Below are positions 47,513-56,464 of a DNA stretch of 64,000 nucleotides, one piece after another. The stretch spans positions 21,669-85,668 of the forward strand of contig JAUNHC010000022.1 of the NCBI GenBank assembly GCA_030524175.1, given 5' to 3'. Below the pieces are notes generated by a model. That model made no database searches, was not told the DNA's origin, and was given only the letters and a program-made list of their open reading frames with translations. Positions within the stretch are counted from its first letter, which is position 1. Every line of letters starts with the position of its first letter. A program made the translations under genes and the position numbers. This stretch comes from Eubacteriales bacterium. Lineage in GTDB: Bacteria > Bacillota > Clostridia > Lachnospirales > Lachnospiraceae.

Positions 47513-47953
47513 TTATTCACTTTTCAAAAATTTTTTTATTTTTCCTTTTATCCTCCTTATTTTTGTATAAACAGTCTGTTCCGGCATACCAAGACGTAAA
47601 CTAATTTCTTTTGGCGTGTATCCCATCATCTTAAGCACAATGATCTGCAATGTTTTTCGGTCAGCCTCCAACAGGATATGTAAAAGCTGCTCATCGCCAA
47701 TTGCTTCCAACAGTTCCTCCACACTTTGGATTTCGGCCTCTTGCACATCCTTCTCTGCCAGTAAAATCTCCATGTATTCTAAAAGCGAAGTTTGATGTTC
47801 CTGGTAACGTCTATCAGAATTGAAATCCTTCCAATCTGCTTCGTGTAATACCTGTATGGATGCTTCATCCATTCCAAGTTCCCGAAGCCTTTTTTCTTCC
47901 TGTTCTTTCCACTCTTTCCATTTCTTTTCTTCTCTTGCTTTGTTATAAGCCAC
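47513..47953 (-). CDS. Sigma-70 region 4-like regulator
   Basis: About 146 residues. A charged N-terminal helix (AREEKKWKEWKEQEEKRL) is followed by a sigma region 4-like helix-turn-helix (RKTLQIIVLKMMGYTPKEI, SLRLGMPEQTVYTKIRRIK). GTG 47953 with GGAGG 8 nt upstream is the better start; the frame is open to 48013. Small sigma-like genes of this type are frequent in Clostridia ICEs, where they control transfer genes. It could instead regulate the adjacent secreted-protein genes. Confidence 0.7.
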   Translation of the reverse strand: MAYNKAREEKKWKEWKEQEEKRLRELGMDEASIQVLHEADWKDFNSDRRYQEHQTSLLEYMEILLAEKDVQEAEIQSVEELLEAIGDEQLLHILLEADRKTLQIIVLKMMGYTPKEISLRLGMPEQTVYTKIRRIKGKIKKFLKSE

Positions 47954-48202
47954 CTTTCTTACCTCCGATCTGAATTTTTTAGAAATCAAATCGAAGGTGG
48001 CGGCGAGCGGCACTGACAGCTTCTACAACTTTCCCAATCTTTTTCAGATAATAAATATTTTTGTAGCCTGTCTAGGATATTTAAATCTCCTCTGCGCCAA
48101 ACTTTCAAGCTCTGGTAACTCTCCTCATTGCGAAAGTTTTAAGTTGAAGAAGATTTAATATTTTTGAATAGCCATTATTACAATTTAATATCAGGCGATA
48201 AA

Positions 48203-48240
48203 CAAAAAGGTCAGGGAGCTTTTTACACTTCCTGACCTTA
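48203..48240 (-). terminator. Terminator of the secreted-protein operon
   Basis: Read on the minus strand AAGGTCAGG pairs with CCTGACCTT and is followed by TTTTGTTT. It lies about 110 nt past the stop of the gene at 48349. The rest of 47954-48348 is AT-rich and holds nothing else I can support. Confidence 0.8.
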
Positions 48241-48348
48241 CTTTGCCGTACATTCCAATGGGTGTTACCATGTATTTTTTTTAATATACAAAAATATCTG
48301 CAAATAATCACGTTTCCTAGATATTTACTACCCCTCTTATAAATGTAC

Positions 48349-49389
48349 TTACATTAAATAAATTTCTTTACCAGTTTCCGCATTCACAAGCATTACATAC
48401 TGATTGGAAGTATCACTGGTTAATTCCAGATACCAGATCGGCTCCGCGACGTACTGCTGCGCTTCATTGATGTATACACGCTCATAAAACTTTGCCCGAT
48501 TTACCGTATACACTGCTTCATCTAAAAGATTTTCATATTTCATCTCTACGGTTGCCGCAATCTCATCGAAGCTTTTTAAGGTTACACTTTCCCCTGTTTC
48601 TTTGAAATTGTATAACCCGTACACACGTAAACTTTCAATTCCTCTGGTAGAATAAATAGCCACTACCGGGCAGGAATCCGGAGTATCATATGCCAGCTGC
48701 TGTGCCATGACAGATAATTCAGGATAAACCGGGATTCCACTCACTACCTGTCTTGCATATACAACGCAGGCATCATCTTCCTTGGTCCACTCATTTTTTC
48801 TTTTGTCGTTTTCCAATAATCCTTCCTGGACCAATTGATTTTCGATTTCCTCTGAAACTTCAGCACTCAACGGATACGTCTTAAAATCCAGCGTCTCTGT
48901 CATATATCCCGCCTGCTCCAGGGCTTCTTTTACTTTTTGTACCGCCGCCTGTTCATCTACTGAAGAATTTGCTGCCGAAACATAACGTTCCATGTTCTCC
49001 GGGTTTGTTGCCCCTATCTGTCCATAATAGGTAAAGTTATCTGTCGAAATTCCAATCCCCCTTCCAATATTTACATGTGTACCATCTGCAAAAACATAGG
49101 CATTTTCTTCTGGATATAAGTCGTTTGCTGGATCATTATATTGATTAACAATATCCTGTCCTTCCACAAAATTTGCATAGGCTTTTGCACTGTCTCCAAA
49201 GTTGACACTTTCCAGAAGAATTTTGGGAGCCGTATTCTTTTCATTGATCTCCTCTGGAACCTCCAGCTCACATTGGAATCTGACTTTACCTGACTCTGAT
49301 GTTTTTTCATAGGTTTGTGCATATATGTTATGAGTAAAAAATGTACACGCAAACCCATACAGACCCAAAAGCATTATCAATTTTCTCAT
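48349..49389 (-). CDS. Secreted protein of the lipoprotein family (non-lipidated member)
   Basis: 346 residues. A signal peptide (LIMLLGLYGFACTFF...NIYA/QTYEKT) ends in a normal signal-peptidase-I site without a lipobox cysteine. The mature part is homologous to the two lipoproteins at 52899 and 54825: shared patches are EKTSxSGKVxF, GATxxxNM, LxYDTPDxxPxxxIYSTRGIE, FYERVxxNExQxYVAEPIWY and MLVNAxTGKEI. It is more divergent than those two are from each other. Function unknown; a two-lobed substrate or peptide-binding protein is possible. It ends the operon that includes the ABC transporter and the small secreted proteins. Confidence 0.75.
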   Translation of the reverse strand: MRKLIMLLGLYGFACTFFTHNIYAQTYEKTSESGKVRFQCELEVPEEINEKNTAPKILLESVNFGDSAKAYANFVEGQDIVNQYNDPANDLYPEENAYVFADGTHVNIGRGIGISTDNFTYYGQIGATNPENMERYVSAANSSVDEQAAVQKVKEALEQAGYMTETLDFKTYPLSAEVSEEIENQLVQEGLLENDKRKNEWTKEDDACVVYARQVVSGIPVYPELSVMAQQLAYDTPDSCPVVAIYSTRGIESLRVYGLYNFKETGESVTLKSFDEIAATVEMKYENLLDEAVYTVNRAKFYERVYINEAQQYVAEPIWYLELTSDTSNQYVMLVNAETGKEIYLM

Positions 49390-49408
49390 TATTTTCTCCT
49401 CATAGCAT

Positions 49409-49789
49409 TCAGGGCGTATAACGTCCCTCTACATGTAAACTACTTGTACTTGCCGTACAGTGCATAAAATATTCATAACCAGGTGCCGCATAGCTTTTAT
49501 ACGACGCACTTGATCGTGGTTTATTACTTGATATCTCAGCAACATTAGATGTCACCGTACCATGCAGTTTACTAGAAGTACATTTTAGCGTACCGCTTTT
49601 ACTAAATTTCTCTCCTGTCACATAGAACCTTTGCTCATCATCAGCTTTAACTGCCCTTTTAGAAATAATATCTCCCGGAACGGTAATATTAAATGTAACC
49701 GTCTGAGCCATAACAGGAATCGTACCAACACTCACACATGCCAGTGCCATGAGACCACACAACCATTTCCTTCTACTCGTTTTCATCAT
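49409..49789 (-). CDS. Small secreted protein, family member E
   Basis: About 126 residues. A signal peptide (KWLCGLMALACVSVGTIPVMA) leads to a mature part of about 100 residues beginning QTVTFNITVPGDIISKRA and ending LHVEGRYTP. The five family members in this window share TVPG, EQRFYVTG, the SYKSYA-type patch and the GRY ending. The mature part looks beta-rich and has two cysteines here. Start ATG 49789 follows AAGGAGG. The 60 nt upstream repeat the 3' end of the ABC ATPase gene, which shows that this gene arose by tandem duplication. Function unknown to me. Confidence 0.72.
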   Translation of the reverse strand: MMKTSRRKWLCGLMALACVSVGTIPVMAQTVTFNITVPGDIISKRAVKADDEQRFYVTGEKFSKSGTLKCTSSKLHGTVTSNVAEISSNKPRSSASYKSYAAPGYEYFMHCTASTSSLHVEGRYTP

Positions 49790-49858
49790 AACTTTTTCCT
49801 CCTTTAAAATTAAATATTTTACCTTTAATTTACAAATTACGCCTTCACTTTTCATAAC

Positions 49859-50239
49859 TTAGAGCCTATAACGTCCAGTTACTTGCAGGCCATTTGTACT
49901 CGATGTAAAGTATATATAGTAATAAGAGCCAGCTACTGCATAATTTCGATAAGAAACACTTGCTTCCGGCTTATCTTTTGATATCTCAGCAACAGCAGAT
50001 ATCCCTCTACCATTCGAGTCATAGACCATACACCTCAATATGCCATCTTTATTAAAGCTTGCCCCCCTTATATAAAACTTCTGATCATTGTTATCTTTCA
50101 CCCCCCTTATTCTCACTGCCTCCCCCGGAACTGTAATGCTAAATGAAACTGTCTCAGCCATAGCAGGAACCATACCCATATTCACACACACCAGTGCCAT
50201 TAAACCGCATAACCATTTTTTCTTACTCATTTTCTCCAT
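49859..50239 (-). CDS. Small secreted protein, family member D
   Basis: 126 residues with signal peptide KKWLCGLMALVCVNMGMVPAMA and a mature part beginning ETVSFSITVPGEAVRIRG and ending LQVTGRYRL. It is the closest relative of member E. Its ATG (after GGAGG) overlaps the end of the ABC ATPase gene by 13 nt, so its translation is tied to the transporter. This linkage suggests that the transporter and the secreted proteins work together, as exported factor and handling or immunity pump, which is inference. Confidence 0.72.
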   Translation of the reverse strand: MEKMSKKKWLCGLMALVCVNMGMVPAMAETVSFSITVPGEAVRIRGVKDNNDQKFYIRGASFNKDGILRCMVYDSNGRGISAVAEISKDKPEASVSYRNYAVAGSYYYIYFTSSTNGLQVTGRYRL

Positions 50240-50919
50240 AATTTTTCCTCCTTTAATTTTTGGGTAGTGTCCTTTAATTTACAAATTACACCTCCTTCCA
50301 TCTCATAAACCTCATCGCAAAGGACATCTATATCTTCCCGGTTATGACTGGCCAAAATGATCAGTTTGCCTTCCTCCTTCATTGTTAATAACAGTTCCCG
50401 AATCTCTCTCACTCCATTTTTATCCAGGCCATTCATCGGTTCATCCAAAATTAAAATCCCAGGATCTTCCATGATCGCCTGTGCCAGCGCCAATCTCTGG
50501 CGCATACCAAGTGAATATTTTCCCACTGGACGTTTTAGTGTAGGATCTAATCCTACTTTTTTTAATACAGAATAAAGATAATCTTTATTCCCTTTATTCC
50601 GCAGCGTATAAAGAAATTCTAAATTATGGTATCCATTCCATGTTCTTAAAAAGCCAGGTTCTTCTATAATAATCCCAGCCTCCGTCAACATATCCTTATC
50701 TTTTCCCATCACCTTTCCATTTACAGAGATCGTCCCCTCATCACATGAAAGGAAACCACAAATAGCTTTAAACAAGACGGTTTTTCCTGACCCATTATGT
50801 CCTACAAGCCCATAGATCCTGCCGCTTTCACAAAAAAGCGAAACGTCTTTTAAAACTCTATTATCTTTAAAGCTTTTACTTACATGCGATACCTCAATGA
50901 TATAATTCTTTCCATCCAT
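50227..50919 (-). CDS. ABC transporter ATPase (LanF/BcrA size class)
   Basis: A 230-residue ATPase: Walker A GHNGSGKTV, Q-loop-like IIEEPGF, signature YSLGMRQRLALAQ, Walker B ILILDEPMNGLD and H-loop LASHN. Start ATG 50919 (MDGKNYI) after TAGGAGGGG. Together with two permeases of 255 and 286 residues it has the composition of the LanFEG bacteriocin-immunity transporters. The permease sequences gave no direct family match by eye, so this is a comparison of layout. Confidence 0.88.
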   Translation of the reverse strand: MDGKNYIIEVSHVSKSFKDNRVLKDVSLFCESGRIYGLVGHNGSGKTVLFKAICGFLSCDEGTISVNGKVMGKDKDMLTEAGIIIEEPGFLRTWNGYHNLEFLYTLRNKGNKDYLYSVLKKVGLDPTLKRPVGKYSLGMRQRLALAQAIMEDPGILILDEPMNGLDKNGVREIRELLLTMKEEGKLIILASHNREDIDVLCDEVYEMEGGVICKLKDTTQKLKEEKLWRK

Positions 50920-50932
50920 ATATTCTCCCCTC

Positions 50933-51793
50933 CTAGATATCCTCATTTTCCCAATGAAACTCTATCTTCTTTACCCTAATTAAAATAAGAATTGTCATGC
51001 CCAAAATTCCAATTACCAAAAAACCGATCATATAGGGAATGGACGGCAGCCAATAATATCCATAATCCGGCGTAGCAATCCTGGCTAATTCTGGCCATAT
51101 AGTAGGGACAAAAAGTGCTAGTTTATGCCTTAATAGAGGATGCATATTTAATACAGGAAACAACGCAATCGCAAAAACGAGACTACCAGCAACAGCAAAA
51201 ATTTTATCCATAAACAAGCTCACAAGGAACATCAAAACTCCTATAAACGTGCAGACCAGCGTACAAATGAAAATTTCCATCCCCATAAGCTGAAGGGGTG
51301 TAAATTCGGAGAAAATTTCATAATAAATATACACTGAGCTGTCAAATTGCGTAAGCGCTCTAGTCAAGCCCGCAGTTCTTAACAGCTTGCCCCATTCCGT
51401 GCTCCACTCTATACTCGGCAAAAGAGGAAGGATTGTACAAACCACTGCTAAAATGGTCAGGACTACAGAGCGGATAAAAATCCCTCCAATTTGCCCTAAT
51501 ACCCAGCGTTTTCTTCCTACACGAATCGCATGATACATGTTTACATGCTGCATAAAGGGCGCGTCTGAATTGACGTAAATTACCCCGAACCAAAACATAA
51601 TTAAATAGGTAAAAGTGCACATGACAAAAGGAAACACGCACCATGAAGAAGGATAATTTACCGCCTCCGAAAATTCCCGGATCGGACCTACATAAGTTCT
51701 GCTGATCACGAGTATTAAAATTGCAAATACAGCCATTTTGCTGTTAAAAATTTTCAGCATAGAATTTTTCCAGGTATATTGCAATAACTTCAT
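50933..51793 (-). CDS. ABC transporter permease 2
   Basis: 286 residues with about six TM helices (KMAVFAILILVISRTYV, FPFVMCTFTYLIMFWFGVIY, VVLTILAVVCTILPLL, VCTFIGVLMFLVSLF, VAGSLVFAIALFPVL, MIGFLVIGILGMTILILI). A soluble loop lies between TM 3 and 4. It follows the first permease by 9 nt and precedes the ATPase. No named family recognised. Confidence 0.75.
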   Translation of the reverse strand: MKLLQYTWKNSMLKIFNSKMAVFAILILVISRTYVGPIREFSEAVNYPSSWCVFPFVMCTFTYLIMFWFGVIYVNSDAPFMQHVNMYHAIRVGRKRWVLGQIGGIFIRSVVLTILAVVCTILPLLPSIEWSTEWGKLLRTAGLTRALTQFDSSVYIYYEIFSEFTPLQLMGMEIFICTLVCTFIGVLMFLVSLFMDKIFAVAGSLVFAIALFPVLNMHPLLRHKLALFVPTIWPELARIATPDYGYYWLPSIPYMIGFLVIGILGMTILILIRVKKIEFHWENEDI

Positions 51794-51802
51794 ATTCCAC
51801 CT

Positions 51803-52570
51803 CTACAATCTGCCTTTTATTTTCTTGTAGATTCCCCAAGTAAATAGTGCGGAAAAGCCCAAACTGCAACCGAAAACAATGAAAAAGTATTGTATATCTG
51901 ATGAAAACTGGTGTAATTCAGGATTTATTAACATAATATTAAACCAGCCGCTCCCACGATATTCCATTAAGATCTGGTGCATTAAAATAGGACTGATCAA
52001 AATAAGCATCCTGTTCGATATAAACAGTGACAAAAACGATGCTGCCAAAGATAAAATCCCTGCAAGCATTCCCATCTGCAGCGCATATAAAAATATATAA
52101 AGCCAATAATGCCCTTCCGAAACCAACGAATGATACATTCCTACTAAATAACTGCCTTGATCCACGCCAGAAACTGTCCAGGGTACCTGCAAACGTATGC
52201 TCACAACAAATATCAACGCACCTAAAACCATAGTGATTACGGAACTTCCATAAACAACAATCGCTTTAGATACAACATATCTGCATGTACTTCCCCTGTT
52301 CATGCTATATCTGGCATACTTATTTTCCAGATCTTCACAGAATACAGTAGCATAAGAAAAAGCACAAAAAGCATAAGCGATCATGGTCCCTGACATATCT
52401 ACCGCCATACAATAGGTATCCAATGCGTTGCCATTTATCAAGCCTTCTTCAAACGCGTAGTTTTCAAGAGAAAACCATAAGGATACTGCGACACCTATAA
52501 TAGCGATATAGATCGGATAATTCTTCATCAGGCGGATCATATCTGTTTTCAGATAGTGTACTCTATTCAT
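51803..52570 (-). CDS. ABC transporter permease 1
   Basis: 255 residues with about six TM helices (YIAIIGVAVSLWFSL, TMIAYAFCAFSYATVF, VITMVLGALIFVVSI, YIFLYALQMGMLAGILSLAA, ILISPILMHQILM, FFIVFGCSLGFSALFTW). ATG 52570 overlaps the preceding stop (ATGA), so translation is coupled to the 97-residue protein. Layout like ABC2_membrane proteins. Confidence 0.78.
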   Translation of the reverse strand: MNRVHYLKTDMIRLMKNYPIYIAIIGVAVSLWFSLENYAFEEGLINGNALDTYCMAVDMSGTMIAYAFCAFSYATVFCEDLENKYARYSMNRGSTCRYVVSKAIVVYGSSVITMVLGALIFVVSIRLQVPWTVSGVDQGSYLVGMYHSLVSEGHYWLYIFLYALQMGMLAGILSLAASFLSLFISNRMLILISPILMHQILMEYRGSGWFNIMLINPELHQFSSDIQYFFIVFGCSLGFSALFTWGIYKKIKGRL

Positions 52571-52860
52571 ATATTCCTCCTTTTACAAACTACCCCCATA
52601 CATATAAGGCATACTATAACGATACATACAATGATTTTCGCTGCACAAAATAACAAACTTCTGCTTTTTCTCCGCTTCTCTTTTCTTTTAATGATGTCCT
52701 TACTGGCCTCAAGAATCTCCTCCAATTTATCATAGGGGATCTTCATATCTCTAACTTTTCTATATATTTCCTTTTCACACTCATCTGGTGCATTTTCGAT
52801 ACATCTATTCAGCCTTTTTCTTTCTTCCACTACATAGTACGGGATCGTTGACCTATTCAT
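52567..52860 (-). CDS. Small single-TM protein of the cargo operon
   Basis: 97 residues. A charged helical N-terminal part (EERKRLNRCIENAPDECEK, KLEEILEASKDIIKRKEKR) is followed by one TM helix (AAKIIVCIVIVCLICMGVV). It may be a membrane-anchored regulator or a transporter accessory protein; no family recognised. ATG 52860 follows AAGGAAGGCGG and it overlaps permease 1 by 4 nt. Confidence 0.6.
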   Translation of the reverse strand: MNRSTIPYYVVEERKRLNRCIENAPDECEKEIYRKVRDMKIPYDKLEEILEASKDIIKRKEKRRKSRSLLFCAAKIIVCIVIVCLICMGVVCKRRNI

Positions 52861-52898
52861 AATACCGCCTTCCTTGTCAATCTATATTGTATACTTTA

Positions 52899-54011
52899 TT
52901 ATGGCAGAAATATTTCTTTTCCCGTGTTTGCATTAACCAACATAACCGATTTACTAATATCATTCTCGATCACTTCAAAATACCATATAGGTTCTGCAAT
53001 ATATCTCTGTTCCTCATTCAAAGATACTCTCTCATAGAATTTCGCTCTCGTTACTTCATAATTTGCATCATTCAGGACATTTTCAAATTTTTCCTCTACT
53101 ACAGCCCCAATCTCTTCAAAAGATTTCAAAGGAAGAAGTTCTTCTGTATTTTTTAAATTATAGACCCCAGAAATGCTCAACTGCTCTATCCCTCTCGTAG
53201 AATATATCACTAGAATTGGCGCATTGTCCGGTGTGTCATATGCCATCTGTCTGGCTATACTCATCATCTCATGAAAAATTGGAACGCCTTCGTTTTCTTG
53301 ATATGCGTAAATAAAATACGCATCATCATCCTGACTCCAGGTTTCTTTTCTTTTCTCTTCTAGTAATAATTCCTCTTTGACATATTCTTCTTCCAAATTT
53401 TTCATCACTTGATGATTTAAAGGATAAAACTTAAAATCAAAATCTTCCACATGATACCCTAATTCTTCTATCGTTTTTTTAACTTCTTCAAGACATTCTT
53501 CGCCTGTTTTAAAGGTAACCCCCTGTCCTTCAAATGCAGCCATATTATCAGAGCTCGTAGCACCTATGTTGCTATAATATCGGGAATTTGTGCTTCCATA
53601 ACTAACTCCCGCTTCTATAGAGAGCGCTTCCTCGTCTGGAAACACATAATAATCAGACTGAGTTCTTCCCCCATCTGCGGGTATGTTCTGTTCTTCTATC
53701 ACTTCTTTTCCCTCTCCAAATATTGTCCAGGCTTTTTCCCGATCATACTGATACAGCCCCTCAACTGTCACCGCCTCTATTGATTGTGCTTTCATGTTTT
53801 CCGGTATTTCCAGCTTACAATTAAACGTCACCTTTCCTGAGTCAGATGTCTTTTCGTACTTTTCAGGAAAACTGCCTGCCTCTTGCGCTATGGAAGTCTC
53901 TGCACTTTCTGTTTTCTCATCTACTTTTTTATTTGTATTTACAGATCCTCCGCATCCAGCACAGACAACGCTTACACATAATATCGTATATAGCCATGTC
54001 ATTTTTTTCAT
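52899..54011 (-). CDS. Lipoprotein of the agr-linked cargo (copy 1)
   Basis: 370 residues. Start ATG 54011 (MKKMTWLYTIL) after TTAGGAGAA; the lipobox VVCAGC places the lipidated cysteine near residue 19. The mature part is almost identical to the copy at 54825 and homologous to the secreted protein at 48349. Shared patches include FEGQGVTFKTGEECLEEVKK, LAYDTPD-type MAYDTPDNAP and FYERVSLNEEQRYIAEP. It lies after the hairpin following secreted protein A and before the single-TM protein. Function unknown; surface binding or immunity protein are options. Confidence 0.78.
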   Translation of the reverse strand: MKKMTWLYTILCVSVVCAGCGGSVNTNKKVDEKTESAETSIAQEAGSFPEKYEKTSDSGKVTFNCKLEIPENMKAQSIEAVTVEGLYQYDREKAWTIFGEGKEVIEEQNIPADGGRTQSDYYVFPDEEALSIEAGVSYGSTNSRYYSNIGATSSDNMAAFEGQGVTFKTGEECLEEVKKTIEELGYHVEDFDFKFYPLNHQVMKNLEEEYVKEELLLEEKRKETWSQDDDAYFIYAYQENEGVPIFHEMMSIARQMAYDTPDNAPILVIYSTRGIEQLSISGVYNLKNTEELLPLKSFEEIGAVVEEKFENVLNDANYEVTRAKFYERVSLNEEQRYIAEPIWYFEVIENDISKSVMLVNANTGKEIFLP

Positions 54012-54034
54012 AATATCTTCTCCTAAAATTAACC

Positions 54035-54059
54035 GAGGGATACAATACATGTATCCCTC
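54035..54059 (-). terminator. Hairpin between secreted protein A and lipoprotein 1
   Basis: GAGGGATACA and TGTATCCCTC form a perfect 10-bp stem with a 5-nt loop. With only a weak T-run after it on the minus strand, it may act as a partial terminator or an mRNA stabiliser that sets the ratio of secreted protein to lipoprotein. Confidence 0.6.
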
Positions 54060-54095
54060 TCAATTGTACTCACTGCCAAGTTTACATCACATATA

Positions 54096-54479
54096 TCACG
54101 GTGTATATCGTCCAGTCACATGGAGACCGGATGCGCTAGCGGATGTTGTCATATAGTAATACTGTTTTGATGGCGCATATGTCCTATATGATGCATTACT
54201 TGACAATTTATTTGGAGAAATAGATGCCATGTTTGACTTTATTGAACTGGTGTTACGGTTGATTGATATACAATACAAGATTCCTGATTTATTAAACGAA
54301 GTTCCCGTTACATAGAATCTCTGTTCCGTATCCGCCTTCTCTGCCCTCTTAGAAAGAATATCACCCGGCACAGTAATGTTAAAATCAACAGTTTGTGCAA
54401 ACACTGGAACCGTACAGCCTGCCACACATAAAGATGCTACTAAACCACACATTGCTCTTTTAAGTTTTTTGTTTAACAT
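54096..54479 (-). CDS. Small secreted protein, family member A
   Basis: 127 residues. Signal peptide KRAMCGLVASLCVAGCTVPVFA/QTV, then the mature part QTVDFNITVPGDILSKRA ... EQRFYVTGTSFNKSG ... LHVTGRYTP. Start ATG 54479 has AAAGGAG upstream. The frame is also open upstream through the tail of the truncated AgrD-like leader, so a -1 frameshift in that leader would fuse the two. The mature protein looks beta-rich, with one cysteine. Members A-C are close relatives of each other, D and E are a second pair. Size and Sec export recall lactococcin-972-like bacteriocins, but no sequence homology is claimed. Confidence 0.75.
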   Translation of the reverse strand: MLNKKLKRAMCGLVASLCVAGCTVPVFAQTVDFNITVPGDILSKRAEKADTEQRFYVTGTSFNKSGILYCISINRNTSSIKSNMASISPNKLSSNASYRTYAPSKQYYYMTTSASASGLHVTGRYTP

Positions 54480-54538
54480 AGTTTGCTTCTCCTTTCGCTT
54501 TGAATTCTTCACACGTTCTGGAAATTTGGGCTGGTATC

Positions 54539-54634
54539 CTAAAAAGGACAGGTCGTATTGTCTACTCTTACAGCTATCCTTTTTGCAAGATACCCTAATG
54601 CCTTGTTACTTTTTGTAGATGGTTCCTTGTCCAT
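54539..54634 (-). CDS. Truncated AgrD-like leader peptide, copy 1
   Basis: ATG 54634 with GGGAGG 9 nt upstream opens a 31-codon frame, MDKEPSTKSNKALGYLAKR, then IAVRVDNTTCPF and TAG. Cys29 and the NTTCP context align exactly with the intact AgrD at 58541. The rest of an AgrD tail, LGYQPKFPERVKN, is present immediately downstream in the -1 frame, across CCT TTT TAG. Either a T was lost from a run or the ribosome slips back one base at TTT. The peptide as read lacks the recognition tail. Confidence 0.7.
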   Translation of the reverse strand: MDKEPSTKSNKALGYLAKRIAVRVDNTTCPF

Positions 54635-54663
54635 TGGTTTATACCTCCCTTTAAAGTAGTTGC

Positions 54664-54722
54664 ATTATAACATAAAACTTTTGACTTCTCTGCCAATTGT
54701 AAAAAACAGACTATAATTTTGT
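54664..54722 (-). promoter_or_regulatory. Promoter of unit copy 1 with candidate LytTR half-sites
   Basis: On the minus strand an extended -10 (TGTTATAAT, TATAAT at 54664-54669) has no good -35. ACAATTGGC (54692-54700) and ACAAAATTA (54714-54722) lie 22 nt apart in direct orientation just upstream of the -35 position, the layout used by AgrA/LytTR activators. Confidence 0.5.
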
Positions 54723-54824
54723 CAAAAATAGACTTCTCAAAATACGGACATGACATACATACACAGAAATCACTCTTATATTCCTGGCATCCTTCTTCCT
54801 TACCAATCCATGTTGTATACTTTA

Positions 54825-55937
54825 TTACGGCAGAAATATTTCTTTTCCCGTATTTGCATTAACCAAAGTTACCGATTTACTAATATCATTCTCGATCACT
54901 TCAAAATACCATATAGGTTCTGCAATATATCTCTGTTCCTCATTCAAAGATACTCTCTCATAGAATTTCGCTCTCGTTACTTCATAATTTGCATCATTCA
55001 GGACATTTTCAAATTTTTCCTCTACTACAGCCCCAATCTCTTCAAAAGATTTCAAAGGAAGAAGTTCTTCTGTATTTTTTAAATTATAGACCCCAGAAAT
55101 ATTCAAATACTCTATTCCTCTTGCAGAATATATCACTTGAATTGGCGCATTGTCCGGTGTGTCATACGCCATCTGTCTGGCTATACTCATCATCTCATGA
55201 AAAATTGGAACGCCCTCGTTTTCTTGATATGCATAAATAAAATACGCATCATCATCCTGACTCCAGGTTTCTTTTCTTTTATCTTCTGGTAATAATTCCT
55301 CTTTGACATATTCTTCTTCCAAATTTTTCATTACTTGATAATTTAAAGGATAAAACTTAAAATCAAAATCTTCCACATGATACCCTAATTCTTTTATCGT
55401 TTTTTTAACTTCTTCAAGACATTCTTCGCCTTTTTTGAAGGTAACCCCCTGTCCTTCAAATGCAGCCATATTATCAGAGTTCATAGCACCTATGTAGCTA
55501 TAATATCGGAAATTTGTACTTCCATAAAAAACTCCCGCCCCTATAGAGAGTGATTCTTCATCTGGAAACCTATAATAATCAGTCTGAGCTCTTGCCTTAT
55601 CCGCTGATGTATTCTGTTCTTCTATTACTTCTTTTCCCTCTCCAAACATTGTCCAGGCTTTTTCTCGATCACACTGATACAGCCCCTCAGCCGTTACAGC
55701 CTTTATCGAATTTGCATTCATGTTTTCCGGCATTTCCAGCTTACAATTAAATGTCACCTTTCCTGAGTCAGATATCTTTTCATACTTTTCAGGAAAACTG
55801 CCTGCCTCTTGCTCTATGGAAGCCTCTGCGCTTTCTGTTTTCTCATCTACTTTTTTATTTGTATTTACAGATCCTCCGCATCCAGCACAGACAACGCTTA
55901 CACATAATATCGTATATAGCCATGTCATTTTCTTCAT
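54825..55937 (-). CDS. Lipoprotein of the agr-linked cargo (copy 2)
   Basis: 370 residues starting at ATG 55937 after TTGGGAGAA, with lipobox VVCAGC as in copy 1. The two copies differ at scattered positions, mostly in the N-terminal 130 residues (for example AVTAEGLYQCDREKAWTMF against AVTVEGLYQYDREKAWTIF), and are nearly identical over the last 200. It belongs to unit copy 2, after secreted protein B. The high similarity suggests recent duplication or gene conversion. Function unknown. Confidence 0.78.
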   Translation of the reverse strand: MKKMTWLYTILCVSVVCAGCGGSVNTNKKVDEKTESAEASIEQEAGSFPEKYEKISDSGKVTFNCKLEMPENMNANSIKAVTAEGLYQCDREKAWTMFGEGKEVIEEQNTSADKARAQTDYYRFPDEESLSIGAGVFYGSTNFRYYSYIGAMNSDNMAAFEGQGVTFKKGEECLEEVKKTIKELGYHVEDFDFKFYPLNYQVMKNLEEEYVKEELLPEDKRKETWSQDDDAYFIYAYQENEGVPIFHEMMSIARQMAYDTPDNAPIQVIYSARGIEYLNISGVYNLKNTEELLPLKSFEEIGAVVEEKFENVLNDANYEVTRAKFYERVSLNEEQRYIAEPIWYFEVIENDISKSVTLVNANTGKEIFLP

Positions 55938-55960
55938 ACTTTCTTCTCCCAAAATTAACC

Positions 55961-55985
55961 GAGGGATACAATATATGTATCCCTC
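55961..55985 (-). terminator. Hairpin between secreted protein B and lipoprotein 2
   Basis: Same perfect 10-bp inverted repeat as at 54035 (GAGGGATACA / TGTATCCCTC), loop ATATA. Conservation in both full units supports a function in mRNA control. Confidence 0.6.
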
Positions 55986-56021
55986 TTAATTATAATCGCT
56001 GCCAAGTTTACATCACATATA

Positions 56022-56405
56022 TCACGGTGTATATCTTCCAGTCACATGGAGACCGGACACGCTAGCGGACGTTGACATATAATAATACTGCCCTGCTGGC
56101 GCATATTTTCTATACGATGCATTACTTGACGGTTTGCTTCGAGAAATAGATGCGGTGTTCGACCTTATCGTACTATCATTAAGATTAATCGACGTACAAT
56201 ATAGTGTCCCTGCCGAACTAAACGAAGTTCCTGTTACATAAAATCTCTGTTCAGAATCAGCCTTCAATGCTCTTTTAGAAATGATATCTCCCGGCACAGT
56301 AATGTTAAAAGTAACAGTTTCTGCAAACACTGGAACCGTACAGCCTGCCACACATAAAGATGCTACTAAACCACACATTGCTCTTTTAAGTTTTTTGTTT
56401 AACAT
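56022..56405 (-). CDS. Small secreted protein, family member B
   Basis: 127 residues, same signal peptide as member A (ending VPVFA), mature part ETVTFNITVPGDIISKRA ... EQRFYVTGTSFSSAG ... LHVTGRYTP. Start ATG 56405 after AAAGGAG. Compared with A, changes cluster in the central third (SINLNDSTIRSNTASISRSK against SINRNTSSIKSNMASISPNK), while the motifs at both ends are kept. The central diversity may reflect selection for new specificities. Confidence 0.75.
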   Translation of the reverse strand: MLNKKLKRAMCGLVASLCVAGCTVPVFAETVTFNITVPGDIISKRALKADSEQRFYVTGTSFSSAGTLYCTSINLNDSTIRSNTASISRSKPSSNASYRKYAPAGQYYYMSTSASVSGLHVTGRYTP

Positions 56406-56464
56406 AGTTTGCTTCTCCTTTCGCTTTGAATTCTTCACACGTTCTGGAAATTTGGGCTGGTATC

